NCBI GenBank assembly: GCA_023313575.1 | Contig: JAJTTP010000004.1 | Coordinates: 2,728,001-2,792,000 of the forward strand | DNA: 64,000 nt | Reading direction: 5' to 3' | From: Eutypella sp. D-1 | Lineage: Eukaryota; Ascomycota; Sordariomycetes; Xylariales; Diatrypaceae | Shown here: one piece after another, positions 13,600 to 25,479 of the stretch | Position numbering within the stretch: position 1 is the stretch's first letter | How the letters are laid out: each line of letters starts with the position of its first letter | Made by a program: the position numbers and the translations under genes | Notes under the pieces: generated by a model | Databases searched by the model: none | Seen by the model: the letters and a program-made list of their open reading frames with translations, nothing else | Told to the model about the DNA's origin: nothing

Positions 13600-16500
13600 C
13601 CTTATTTACACGGTATTTTATTAAGCATTTAACGGTTAAAAGACTTTAAACCGTTTTTATTATATTTTTAATTTTCGGATAGTCGGCGGTTTAATATAAA
13701 TAAATTATTATAACTTAACGTATTTTTTAATTAAGTTATTTATTAATTATAATTTTTATATTTAAATAAAAAAGCTATCGCCGTATTAACTCGATTTAAA
13801 TATATAATTTAATTACAGATTTAACTTATCGATTAAATTAAGAAAACCCGGGCGGTATTATAAATTAAAATTAAATTATAATAAATAATATATTTATTAA
13901 GTAAACTTTTTAAAAAGTTTTATTTTAAAATTTCGATTACGTTTTTTAAAATTTAATAATCGGTTAATATTATCAAAATTTAAATTATTATTTTTTAAAA
14001 TATTAACGTTAATATTTTAAACTTTTTATAATAATTAATAATTTTATTACTTTATTTTTTAATAGGTTTTAATATTACTTAATTTATATAATTAAAATAT
14101 AACCGGTTATTATTTTTTATTATATTATTATAATAAATTTTTAAAATAACTTATAAAAATATATGGGTTTTAATACGGGTTTTTTTAATAACATTTTAAT
14201 ATTATAATATAATAAATACCCGAAATACGTTTTTAAATTTTTTAAATACGGTATTAAGTTTTATAATTTATTTAAAAAGATATTTTTAATTTTATACTTT
14301 AATAAAACCTTAATCGGGGCGGTAATTTTAAAATAATAAATAATAAACGTTTAATAAAAATTAATACAATTTAAAATTATTTAAATATTATATACCGATT
14401 TAAAGGTTTATTATTTTTATATTATAATAATTTACTAAAGATTTAATTTTACCCCGTTAATAATTATTATAACCATTAACAATTTATATTTATTTAATTT
14501 AATATATAATTAATAATTTCTGAATCGTTTATAAATTAATTAGAAATTCGTTTTATATATTTCTTTTATTATTTAAAGAAATTACGATATTATTTAAATA
14601 AATTATATAAATATAATTTATAAAACCGGTAAATATTTTATATATATAAGCTTAAAACGTAATACAAACGTTAATAAATTTAAATAATATTATTATATAT
14701 TCGAATTACTTATATTATATTCGGAACTGTCACGGCATTAAAAGGCTACGGTAGTAGATATAGCGAATTCCTTAATATTATGTAAAATCTTAAGATAAGG
14801 AGAAAAGGATCGTAAGGATCAGATTTATGGAATAAAGCCACTTATAAATAGTATTCGAAAAAGGATCCCTAAGGTACATAAGTACCTAAGGTTAATAAAA
14901 AGATCCCATTAATACATAAGTGCCAGATTAATAAAAAGGAGCGATCTTATTAAAAAGGGAGGAGCTTATTCCTATAAGGTCGAATCCTTATTATAGTTAT
15001 CCTATTTTAAATCGCCATGGTAACTGCCGTTATAAGAACGCCGTTTTTTATTTATCGCTTTTTTAATATAAATACAGTTATAAACGTTTTTAAAATTTAA
15101 TTTAAAAAGTATTGTTATTAAATTTAATTAGTTTAATATTTTTAAAATTAAAAATAATAAGTATTAAGTTTTTATAATAATTTTATTAAATATTTTATAA
15201 TCGATATATAATCGGAATTTATTATTTCTTTTACAAATAAAAAGAATAAACGTAATTATTTCGGGTTTAAATTTTTAAATCCGGTTTATGCGTAAATACT
15301 TTTATAAATATTAATCGAATATTTAATATTACGGTTTAAATATTAAATAAATCGGCCCCGTAATTAATAACGGTTCTTTTTTTATAAAATCGATAATATA
15401 TTTAATTTCGGTTAATAATAATTAAATTTTTATTACTTTTTCGGAATACATTTTATTAAGTTTTTAAAAATAAACCGGCAACTTTATTATTTTAATAAGA
15501 ATTATATTATTAATTTCGGGGATTTTTCGGTTATGTTTTAATTTTAAAAAATCGATTTTAAAGACTTATTGTTTTAAAAAAAAAGTTTAATCAATTTTGT
15601 TTATTAATTATTTCGATATTATTAAAAATTTATTAATAAATTACCGTATTTAATAAAATCTTTTCTCGGTTTATATATAATTTAAATTATAATAAATTAA
15701 ATATTTTTTTATTTTTATAAATAATAAAAAGTATTTATTAAAATTAGTAATTTTTATTACGGTTATGTTTTATTTTAATATTTAATTTATAAATTTTAAA
15801 ATATTTTATAAATATTTTATTTTCTTTTATTAAAATAAACTATTTAATAATTATTTATTATAATTTATATTTTCGGGTAAACCTTTAATTATATATATTT
15901 ATTTATATACCAGTATTTATATTTATTTAAATCTTTATAAAGCTTGCTATTTGCTTTAAATATTATATCGGTAAATCTTCGGAATAAAAGCTTTATATTA
16001 ATCGTTTTTAAAATTTTAACCGTAATAAATTAAATATATATATTTATTTCGGCGTTATCTTTTTTAACGTTTTATTATTTAATTCGTTAAAAGTAATAAT
16101 CTTTTAAATAATAATGTTATTTTATTGACCCGGACTTTTATCGTTATTTTTAAATTAATAAAATAAACGTTTTTATTTAAATGTTTTATAATATCGTAAT
16201 ATATTATTTTATTAACGTTTAGAACCGTCGGACCGTATAAATTTATTACGGTTATTATTTATTTAATAACTATTTAATATTTATAATGTTTTTTAACCCC
16301 GGGTTTATTATTCTAATTATTTTAAAAATTATTACTTATTATTAAATATTTTATTATAAAACTGTTTATTGTTTTTTATTTATTTCGGAATACTTTATTT
16401 TACCGATATGCTTATTATATATAATCGGTTTTAATAATTTCTTTAAAGGATATTTTAATCTTTATTTACTGTTTTATTATTTTATTTTTAAACCCCGATT

Positions 16501-17550
16501 ATAAATAATAATAAACGTAATAAATTAAATAACGGTTTTACGTATAAAGGTTAATCCCTGGCTGTTTTATTTTAATAATATATATTTATTATTTTAAAAA
16601 AACATTTATTAATATATTTGTATTGTAATTTTTAAAACATGTTTTAATACGTATAATCGGTATATTCGGGGTCCGTATAAACCCGCCGGGTAAAAAGTTA
16701 TAAACTTATTAAATAAATTTATTTTACGGTTTTTTATATATTATTATAGTATAATTATTATTCGGCTTAAAAAGTAATTTTTATATAAATTATAACTTAA
16801 TAAATATATATTATTTTTAATTAGTTTAAACATTTAATAATATTAATTTTAATAATAAAAATAATTTATTATTTTTATTTTTAAATTAAAAAAGTTTTAT
16901 TTGATACGTTATTGAAATATTTTAAAGTTTTAATACTTTTTTATGAAATATATTAAATATACCGCCTATTAATTAATTATATTTAACGTTTTTATTTTAC
17001 CCGATTTTTTATTAATTATAATGTGTAATTTTTCCGGTTTTATTTTTATTACGCCCGAATTTTTTAAAAGTTTTATATTATTTAAAAAACTTTTAAAATA
17101 GTAACAATAATTATAAATTAAGTTTTTTTTTTATTTTTTATTTATTAATTAATTAACCTTTAATTATTAATATATCACTGTTATTTTTTTATTCGGGTTT
17201 ATTTTTTTAAAAAATTAAGTTTATTATTAAATTATTACTTTTTATCGTTATTTTATCGCTTTTTATTATTCCGGTTTTAATTTCGATTGTTTATTTTTAC
17301 GGTGTTTTTATAATTTATTAATATTATCGGTATTAAAATTAAATTAATAAATTTTAATTTTTATTACTTTATTTATACCGGTTATTACGTTAAATTTTAA
17401 ATAATTATAAATATTATAGCGTAATAACTTAATATTAATAAATAATTTTAAAAAATAAATATAATTAAATACTTTTATTTAATAAGCTTAAATACAGTTA
17501 AAACCGGTAAACTTTATATAATAATTAATAATAATTAATTACAGGTCGGA
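13600..17550 (-). mobile_element. Ty3/gypsy relic on the minus strand, RIP-mutated
   Basis: Reading the minus strand, the start of the reverse transcriptase is recognisable at about 15,200-15,370: a GPIY block followed by the residues that normally spell the 'I-R-S-P-A-G-P-V-L-F-V-K-K' and 'L-R-x-C-V-D-Y-R' region, with stops where RIP changed CGA or CAG. The catalytic YLDD box appears as YLNN at about 14,585-14,600. The interval between these two blocks is about 300 bp too long for an RT, and the excess is exactly the solo LTR at 14,728-15,034. Element ends were not found; the limits given are where readable sequence fades. The stretch 17,540-17,620 is less mutated and could be terminal sequence. 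Confidence 0.65.
14728..15034. repeat. Solo LTR inserted in the RT of the minus-strand gypsy relic
   Basis: A 307-bp island with normal base composition in an otherwise RIP-ruined block. It begins TGTCACGGC and ends GCCGTTATA, which are near-perfect inverted ends if one RIP-type CA to TA change is allowed. The 5 bases before it are GGAAC and the 5 after it are AGAAC, a target-site duplication with one G to A difference. There is no second LTR or internal region, so it is a recombined solo LTR. Its light mutation load says it arrived later than most RIP in the host element, or escaped RIP because it is short. Confidence 0.82.
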
Positions 17551-17996
17551 AACCGGGCGTTAACTGGTAGCCTTTAAGCTTAAAGGCTTAAGGGTTATTC
17601 TTTTATAAAAATAAAAGGATATTATGTTTATTTTTTTTAATATCGTTTTAAACTTTTAAACTTATATATTTTAAATAAAATAATAACTTAATAAGTCATA
17701 TATATTCCGTATATAATAATTAATATATTTAAAAGCTTAATATATAATAAACGTTTTATTATATTACTTATTTTAATAAGTAGCTTTTTATAAAAATAAT
17801 AATAAATTAATTATTTAAAGTTATATATATATATGCTTTTATTTTAATAAAATAAAAAGGTTTTAAAGTTAAAAACTTTATAAATATTAAAATGTATAAG
17901 TATTAAAAAGGTTATTTTTTATAACACCTTAGCCTTTTTTAAAAAAAGTTATGAAATTAATTTATGCGTTAGCACGAAACGGGCCGTATCTTGTAT

Positions 17997-20042
17997 TTAT
18001 ACACCGGAGTCATCCTTCGGGTACGGGGCAGACCCGTCCCACCATTTCGACCATGACGAGCATGTCTGGCCGAAGTCTTGCCTCTCACTCCTGCTGGAGG
18101 TAATGGAGTCAGCGCTTTCCAGGATTTCCATGGCGAAGCCCATGGACTGGTGCCAGGCGATGTGGCAGTGAATCAGCCACGCCCCCGGGTTATCCAACAG
18201 TATTGCGACTGCGAGGTAGCCGTGAGCGGGCAACATGGCGGTATCGCGGCGAGGCGGGTTTTTAATTCGGAATGAGTCGGTGCTCCCGTTCCATTGATGC
18301 CTCTCCTGAGCCAGTATATAGAAGTCGTGGCCGTGCACGTGGATCGGGTGCGACATTCTACGTCATTGTTCCTCGTTAGCAACTCTGTTCGTTGAACCCG
18401 GCCAGTCATAAAAAGTCATTGTAAAAATGCTACATACGTTGCATAAAGGGCAACAGCAGCATTCTCGATCACGAGTATGACCCACTGCTCGCCAGACACT
18501 TCACCCGATCTCTGCATAACAACATCATCTCGTTAGTAGTCGTACATGTAAGCTCTGAAGGTAGAGGTATATATCTGCCAGGGGTCCTTACGTTGAGGGA
18601 AAGGACATTGTACTGCGGAGGAAAAGCTGAAATCCCATCCAGGGCCAAACCCAACGTCGGCATCCCCCAGTCTATCTCCAGACTACTAGCGTTAAGAGTC
18701 CACTTGAACATGCCGGCGTGGGTGAAACGCACGTTCACATCTTCGACAGCCGTGTCCACGATCGTGCCAACGTCGTACTTTACCCAAGGAACTAAGCTCT
18801 CGACGTGCTCGTCGAGACATGCCTCGAGGGGCTTGACAATGCTAATACTAGTCGGTTGCTCGAGAGTGGCGTTCATTTGCCGGCTCTCGTACCTAACGAT
18901 ACCAGTCATGCCATCGGGGTGACTGTTGGCAACGCCTTTGCAGATTTTTGCAGGGACCCAGCCACCACGTAGCCAGTAAAGCTCCCCGGGCGGGGCCGTG
19001 GCCTCCACGACGATGTCGTATCGCTGTCCACTGGCTATCAATATCGCATCGGTCACGTACGGTTCGATTGGCACAAAGTCAGCCGCGATCACCTTCAGCT
19101 TGTGCCCGTCGATGCTGAAGTGAAAGTAACTGTCGATAGCGACGTTGAAGACCCGGATTAGGTACTTCTTCCCATGTTGGAACACCATCTCGAACTTCTT
19201 ACCGCCCCCGATGCACTGGGGATCCAAGATGCTGGAACAGTCGAAGGTGTTCGTGCCATTTATCAGGAGGTCTGTGATTCAAATCACGTTAATAGAAAAG
19301 TTCATAACGGTGTTTGGAAGGACTAGAACATACTGTCTAGCTCGTGGGTGATGCCATAGGCCTGCTTATTGTTCCATTCGCTGAAGATTGGCGAATGCGA
19401 CCAGTCCTGAAGAACCAGTGTTCCGAGATCCTCATCATAGTTCGCGGTAGCCGGGCCCCGTAAGATCATCGGGCCCCATAAACCCTCAGCGTACTGTAAT
19501 GAGAAGTGACTGTGATACCAGGTTGTACCGTACTGAGTAGCCTTGAACCGGTAGATATAGGACTCCCCAGGCGCTATAGGGCACTGTGATACCCCAGGAA
19601 CCCCATCAGTCCGGGTGTTGTTCAGCATGCGAATTCCGTGCCAGTGGATGGAGGTGCCATTTGAAACCATGTTGTTGGTAACATGCACGACAAGGCTGTC
19701 ACCCCAGTCGGCAGTAATTAACGGGCCCGGCACAGTGCCATTGAAGGTCATACAGGGGCGCTCGTATCCATCTTGGTTGCAGGTGCTTTCCTCGACCGAG
19801 AGCCAGACCTCTACCGTTTTGCCTGTGTCGGGAAATGTTGTGTAGTAATTAGTGTCGATGCTGTACTTTCCCCAGCAATTCCGGGAAGTTGGCGTATTCT
19901 CGCACAGTGAAGGAGAGACTGGTGGCAGGGGGCTTTGTGGTATACGCTGTATGAAAATTTCTGGCTGTATCGGAGAATTGTAGCAAGGCAGTAGCGCGCA
20001 TGTAAGAAAAGAAAGGAGACCCATGGTGGGATAAATTTCCAA
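17997..20042 (-). CDS. Secreted laccase (multicopper oxidase), four exons
   Basis: Oxidises phenolic substrates with reduction of O2 to water; secreted. Proposed exons 20042-19334, 19271-18592, 18511-18438 and 18357-17997; the introns (62, 80 and 80 bp) have GTATGT, GTAAGG and GTATGT donors with AG acceptors, and the phases sum exactly to 607 codons. All four copper-ligand blocks are present: HWHG (about residues 133-136), WYHSH (175-179), HPIHVHGHDF (from 491) and HCHIAWH (551-557). The residue after that last block at the T1 axial position appears to be Phe (about 562), as in high-potential laccases. The C-terminus ends DSGV, like the C-terminal plug of ascomycete laccases. A hydrophobic start (MGLLSFLTCALL) fits a signal peptide; Met7 at 20,024 is an alternative start. 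It ends about 50 bp from the RIP block yet shows no RIP damage. Divergently transcribed from the SMP-30-like gene. Confidence 0.93.
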
Positions 20043-20633
20043 GATAGTCCTTGCAATATTGTTGTACTGGAGCTGGAATTAAATCTAGTACGCCACGTGT
20101 CAAAATGTGTGGTAAAAGTTAAGGAAAACCATATACGTTTTATTGCGCTACAACCCCTTCGAATAAAAATAATAACAGGGTGAAACTACCCATCGCCGGG
20201 ATGTACTATCTAGGGTGAGTTTTATGATTAAGGGATGTTTAAAGGAAATGTATCTGGTATCTCGGACCTCTGATGCTATGTTTAGTCCTGAAAACATCCC
20301 CGCGACTATGTCGGCGCAACCGAAGTATGAGTTAGCCGCATTTCGGAAACTTGGAGTCCAATCCGGACAGGAAGTATTCGGGGAAGAGTCAAAATGGGCT
20401 TTGCACCGAATCTTGGCGTCGGCGCTAACATACGGAGGAACCCCTGGACGGAGGAAGGACTCGGACCATCCAGGCAGCCAATAAAACCATGTGACATCGT
20501 GGCACGGTGGTATTTGACGGGGGCGACCATTTGTGAGATATAGATAGACAATGTTTCTGAGACTGGAGGAACGACTGGTTCAATGCACATTGCTTTCACA
20601 GTTTTTGACGAAGCCGTCCAGAGATTTCTCGCA
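20043..20633. promoter_or_regulatory. Shared divergent promoter of laccase and SMP-30-like gene
   Basis: About 590 bp between two start codons pointing away from each other, with normal base composition and no convincing ORF. An 89-codon frame at 20,215-20,484 has no recognisable content and is treated as chance. The head-to-head arrangement suggests co-regulation (inference); no specific operator was identified. Confidence 0.5.
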
Positions 20634-21752
20634 ATGAATTTGCACTTTTGTCGTGGGCTCCTTGGGAGCCTGCTTGCCTTCCTTGCGCTGGTGGTGATTC
20701 CAGTAGTTTCCAGTTACCCCAACTATCCACTTCCGATCAGATACATTCATCAGTGGCCAATTCCGTTCTACATCCAGAGCCTCTATGTCCGAACCAATGG
20801 CGACATTCTGGTGACGACGGTGTGGCCGGTGGCCTCTTTATACGTCTTGACAGAGGTATTGACAGACAGCCCCAAAGCAACCCATATCTACACATTTAAA
20901 CAAGCAAACGCCACTACCGCTATTCTGGAAACGCAGCCGGATGTCTTCGCTATTATAGGCGCGAACCAAACCTCTCTTGGGGTTGGGATCGATGGCGACA
21001 TGGGGATCTGGGAGCTTGACCTCCGTCCAGGCAACGGGTCCTACACCGAGGGATTCACCATCCAGGAGATTGTGCATATGCCAAAATCTGGGCTCGGAGG
21101 GAGCCTTGCCCCTCTTCCCCAGGACTCAGCCATTTTACTGGTGGCTGACACCCACAAGGGCAATGTCTGGCGCGTTGACACGCGCGCCCGCACATACGAG
21201 CTCGCGGCCCGCGAGGAGCACATGCATTGGTTGCCGTGGTTCCTGACCGAGTTTGGCATCAGCGGCATTAAGATACATGGTGGCTATCTTTATTGGTCTT
21301 TAAGCTATAAATCAACGCTCTGGCGCATCGCCATTGACATGGACGGATTTCCTCTGCCAGGAGCTCGTCCAGAAGAAGTCAAGTGGATCCGATCAGTGTT
21401 CCTGGATAATTTTGCGTTCGCTCCTAAACATGAGGGCGAGCCCGCAGACCGTGGGACTATCTTCGCGGCCCTTAATGCGGACAACAGGCTCATCGCCATA
21501 GCACCGGATGGGCAAGAGACCTACGTGATCGGAGCCCCAGACGAGCTCACACTGTTAGGACCCACAACCCTATCATTCGGTAAGGTTGAGGGCGACACGA
21601 ACACTGTATATGTAGTCACCTGCGGCGCCATCTTGAATCCCGTCAACGGATCGATTATAGAGGGGGGGAGGATTGCTGCTATAGACACCACGCCATACTT
21701 CAAGGATTACCTTTCGAAGGGGCCCCACCGAGAGATTGAACTTAGAAGTTAG
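20634..21752 (+). CDS. Secreted SMP-30/gluconolactonase-like beta-propeller protein
   Basis: An intronless frame of 372 codons from the preferred start. An upstream in-frame ATG at 20,583 adds 17 residues, but the Met at 20,634 begins a clean signal peptide (MNLHFCRGLLGSLLAFLALV...VSS). The body has repeated propeller-type strands such as 'GDILVTT', 'ILLVADTHKGNVWRVD', 'GGYLYWSLSYKSTLWRI', 'RGTIFAALNADNRLIAI' and 'NTVYVVTCGA', typical of the SMP-30/gluconolactonase/LRE-like region, a calcium-dependent lactonase or strictosidine-synthase-like fold. Several NxT/S sites support secretion. Fungal members are common in secondary-metabolite clusters, where their substrate is usually unknown. The position next to a laccase and a Zn2Cys6 regulator suggests a shared pathway. 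The family is likely, the reaction unknown. Confidence 0.82.
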   Translation: MNLHFCRGLLGSLLAFLALVVIPVVSSYPNYPLPIRYIHQWPIPFYIQSLYVRTNGDILVTTVWPVASLYVLTEVLTDSPKATHIYTFKQANATTAILETQPDVFAIIGANQTSLGVGIDGDMGIWELDLRPGNGSYTEGFTIQEIVHMPKSGLGGSLAPLPQDSAILLVADTHKGNVWRVDTRARTYELAAREEHMHWLPWFLTEFGISGIKIHGGYLYWSLSYKSTLWRIAIDMDGFPLPGARPEEVKWIRSVFLDNFAFAPKHEGEPADRGTIFAALNADNRLIAIAPDGQETYVIGAPDELTLLGPTTLSFGKVEGDTNTVYVVTCGAILNPVNGSIIEGGRIAAIDTTPYFKDYLSKGPHREIELRS

Positions 21753-21834
21753 GGCAGTAATCACTCTTTAAACAAGATAGCCACCGGGCTAGGTTGGATG
21801 AGGATTATTATATAAGCCAGATGTGTAGGTATGT

Positions 21835-22125
21835 TTAACATCCTGCGTAGTTATTATTTTATTTAATACTTGTTAAAATTTTACTAAATATAAATATCGC
21901 GGGTATAGTTTTTAAATTAACGGAAATTTTAAATACGTTATAATAATTTTAAGTAAAAAATATAATAAGTAAAAAATAAAAATTAGCTTTTATTTTAATA
22001 TATAAGCTATTTATATTATTTATTTAAATACCGGGTAGCGGTGCTTTATAACATTTTTAAAAATAATATAAAGTTATATTTTAAAGTTATTAATTATTAA
22101 CTTTTAACTTTACGATTATACTTTA
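21835..22125. repeat. Small RIP-like AT-rich patch
   Basis: About 290 bp of RIP-style sequence between the SMP-30-like and regulator genes, about 100 bp beyond the regulator's stop codon. The size would suit a mutated solo LTR or short transposon, but no terminal repeats or target duplication were seen. No coding content. Confidence 0.6.
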
Positions 22126-22225
22126 TTACTGCCAGGGTTGGCTTTGCATCATCATCCAATTCCCAATGGCCCCGCCGATTATTCCCGAATTGCTTGCGTC
22201 GGGGTTGGTAGTCTGGTTGCAGCGG

Positions 22226-24787
22226 CTAGGCGGAGTAAAGGTCCCCAGCATGGCCGGCGATAGAAACGAGTCGGCTATAAAGCACGTTAGTCACTTGCAT
22301 CGGTTTAAGAAGGCGTATTTTCCTTAACATACGGGAATAAACACCTAGGTCCCTGAACATTCCCTGTTCATCGAAGAACATCCCGCCGTTATTGCTACGA
22401 TCGTTATTGTTGTGCGTAGGAGGGGTGTCCATGAAGGCCATACTCTGTGTGCCCTTGCTGCTTATGCTGGTGTTCTCATCATCGGGCTTGAATACGTCGC
22501 CATCGTTCGCCCTGGCCAGGACAATGCTTATGGTATCTGCCGCTTTCCTAGCTTCGCGGGACGTGTTACTCTTTCGCATCCATATCATCCTCGCCGTCCG
22601 CAAGGCAGCCAGGATCTCCTGCTGCTGGTCCAGACCCTGGCGGCGGGAGAGCCAGGAACAGAGTATCATGGTGGCAGTGAGGAAGTGGTGGTTCATGAGA
22701 GATCCGACGCGGAAACGCATTGAATGGAGTAGGCCGCCCGGGTTGATCTCTCTGTCGAGCACGTCCTGGATTTCCAACGAGCGAAGCGAAGCTTCCAAGC
22801 ATGCTTTGCGCGAGTACGCGTAGGGGTCGCCGTCTCGAGTGACGTCTTCACTTCCCTGGGGCGGCTCGGCGTACAGAAATCTACGGTGGAGCATTATCTC
22901 GCCTTTCAGGTGCAAGTGGCAGAGAAATAGACGGGACATGATGATATGTGGGGTGTCGGTGACGCTGATGGGAATCGGCTTCATTCTTAATGGTGGGGGG
23001 ATACTGGCTATAGCCTGCCGAAGAATATCATCAACCCGCATCACCTCGGCGTAGCTAACGGGATGGATGGAAGCGGTAACACCAGAGACATGACTCAAGG
23101 CAGCTAACACTCGCCTGCGTGCTATGATACCAATCGTGGTGGTGTGCTCGGACTCCGGGCGGGAAGGAGGGAGTTGGATCATTTTCTCGTCCAGATCGTC
23201 GTCATTCAAGTTCCGCGGTTCAGCCGTATCGTATTGCGACAACGATATCATGCACGGCATTCCCATCTGGCTTGAAATGAGGGTATCGCCCAGTAGGACG
23301 GTAGCCCACAACCTCCGGCGCATCTCCGCCTGGAGGGGCGAAATTCCGGGAAAATGACTGGGATCACGGTGATAGCCCATGCGCATCGCAAGGCTCACCT
23401 CTAAGGATAACAAAAACCAAATATCCTTTCCGGCATCAGTAGCCATCAGGAACTCGATGTATACGTAGTTGATGAGGGTTTCAAGGCCATAGGGCGACGA
23501 CCTTGTATACTCGCCCATGACAAGACACTGCACGATCTTCTCACGGTACAGGTCGATCTGCAGCTGCTCCGCTCCCACGCCATTGAACCAGTCGGCCGAA
23601 TCTGTCGACAACAGGGCGAGGCATATCATACTAAAGAGGAGACCGACCCAAACGATAGACATATCTGCTGGATGAGCCCAAAAGGCTTCGTACTAGGGGT
23701 AGTGCGTTAGTGTCACGGCCAGATTTCGCCTAAGAGTCGGAGTATGAGAAATATACGTGCCTCTCTCACGAAAGTGGGACCATGCACGGCGGCTAGAGTC
23801 CAGAACATTCTTAGCTGTGGTAAATTTACAAGCGCGACATACACCAAAGAGGGGGTTGAACCTACAGGAAGCTACCAGATCTAGAGAATTGAAGAACCGC
23901 GAGATGTAACGGTCCACTGCACTCTTAGGGGGTAGCGCGGCGAGGATCTCGGCACGGGAGTGCGCGCGTCTACATCCATAGAGAAGCAGAGCGTGCGGAG
24001 ACGGGGACCGCCCCAGGGACTCGGACACTCCATCATCCTGTAGCTGCTCTGGAGTGTTGGCCAGGCGGATGTTCTCCTCCCGGTCGAAGTGTTCCTTTAG
24101 ATCGGCGATGCTGTCTAGGATAGCCGCCCAGTGATCTCCACCGACGTATCGGACTTCCGAGGAGCTGATGCGCATGCTTCCGCACTCCGAGCGTTCCTCT
24201 ATGGAAGGGTCCAAGGTCGAGGCGTTAGCCAGATCGTTGGCCCCGGGCCCCCCCAGGTCCGAAGGCGGGTCCGCGCTACTAGTGGAGACTCGCGGGTCGT
24301 TCACGGCTGCCTGTTCCGGGCCTGGTCTCAGCGACTTGACAAGCTGCTCCAGGTACACAATACGGTTGTGAAGGCTGGGCGCGGCCGTCGCGTCCGCCGC
24401 TCTCGCTGGCATCGCGAAGCCATGGTTTTCTGCATAAGTGCATGTCTGAGATCGCAAGGTGCAGGCTGAACATGATGGCTGCTGACGATCACATCTCAAC
24501 CTGAAGTGCACAAAATAGAGCGGGAGCACCTTGTGGTTAGAACACCATTTGGATTTATAATCACTCAAGATACACCCAATTGTCCCGACTTACTTGCGGC
24601 GACGACAGTAATTACACGATAGTTGGGGCTTATCGCGGCGACGGCTAGGGTTGACGGGACGCGGTGCTGCTGAAGCCACCGAATCATCCTGCTCGGACCG
24701 TTGTTTCTGCTGTTGTGCAGGCGGCGACACCTCGGAATCAGGTGTTGGGCCAGTGGATGACATCGTCGATGGCCAGTCAGTGTACAT
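22226..24787 (-). CDS. Zn2Cys6 transcription factor with fungal-specific middle domain
   Basis: Probable pathway regulator. Proposed exons 24787-24594, 24500-23866, 23792-23761 and 23692-22226, giving 775 residues. The zinc cluster is exact: Cys 58, 61, 68, 75, 78 and 85 (CX2CX6CX6CX2CX6C), split by intron 1 after the fourth basic residue. A coiled-coil linker (LHNRIVYLEQLVKSL) follows. The fungal-specific domain starts with an 'RFFNSLD' block, continues through a 32-nt micro-exon encoding 'VHGPTFVRE', then 'YEAFW...SIVWVGLLFSMICLALL'. Intron 3 has a GC donor (GCACGT) with an AG acceptor; this is the only choice that restores the family's REYEAFW motif. Met9 (24,763) is an alternative start. 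The intron 2 donor (GTAGGT at 23,865) was chosen by phase and homology. Likely regulates the laccase and SMP-30-like genes (inference). Confidence 0.88.
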
Positions 24788-25479
24788 AAATCCTTTCGTT
24801 TACTGAGGAACGGGGTTCTCCTGTCAGTCAATCGATCCTGGAGTTGTATGATCGGTAAGGGTCCCAAGATGAGGCTGGGCAATACCAGATCGGAGCTTAC
24901 CTATCTGGGCCCGGCGTAGAGGGTAAAAGAGGGATGAAAATTCTCCATGCGGGTAATGATATCCAGCAAGGTCAGATAACTATTGCAGTAGGGGCACGGG
25001 CATGCAAAGCAAACCACATGGGCATTCGCTAAGAAATCATTGTACATGAACGAGATTAAGTCTCATATGTTTGCCCGATAAGCTGACACCTGAAGAGGAG
25101 CTGGAATCGCCTCGGAATCCTGCCTGGTTGACAGGGATCAGGGACGGCGGAGATTAGACGGACATCCGTTCTCTCCTCCACTCTCAGCCCCAGCTCAGCC
25201 CCAACGATTGGTGATTGCCACTCAGTGCAACCTGAACAAAGAAATCAGGGCGATCCTCCCAGATTCCAGCCAATCGCATGTGTCACTGTGTCTTGAAACC
25301 AGTTGTTTTCAATCTCGGTACATCGGGGTACGCTGGCCCCGATGTATTAAATCAAGAGTTACTGTTGGTTGTTATTGGTCACTGGTATGGACCCACATAC
25401 CAGTAGGATGTACCTATGTACCTATCTCCCGTTTATATAAGGATACGGGCTTTGCCCGTATCCCTTTTAAATAGATAAA
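24788..25479. other. Regulator upstream region with two strong hairpins
   Basis: About 690 bp of ordinary composition with no supported gene. Two inverted repeats lie near the right edge: 25,319-25,346 (10-bp arms TACATCGGGG/CCCCGATGTA around an 8-base loop) and 25,441-25,463 (10-bp arms GGATACGGGC/GCCCGTATCC around TTT). The second sits on the border of the next RIP block and could be a transposon end. Confidence 0.45.

Larger units (their letters stand above)
1..17960. repeat. RIP-degraded AT-rich block of nested retrotransposons
   Basis: Nearly 18 kb composed almost entirely of A/T with isolated CG dinucleotides, TTAA and TATA runs and no meaningful open frame. Recognisable retrotransposon protein motifs survive only when G-to-A and C-to-T changes are mentally allowed for, which is the RIP pattern. 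Three layers are visible: a copia relic, a gypsy element inserted in it, and a minus-strand gypsy relic to the right. The block stops abruptly near 17,940-17,990, about 50 bp beyond the laccase stop codon. The stretch is likely constitutive heterochromatin (inference). No host gene is seen inside it. Confidence 0.93.

Noticed and set aside
20215..20484. An 89-codon plus-strand frame in the laccase/SMP-30 promoter
   Set aside because: It has no recognisable content, lies within the shared divergent promoter, and lacks splice or context support.
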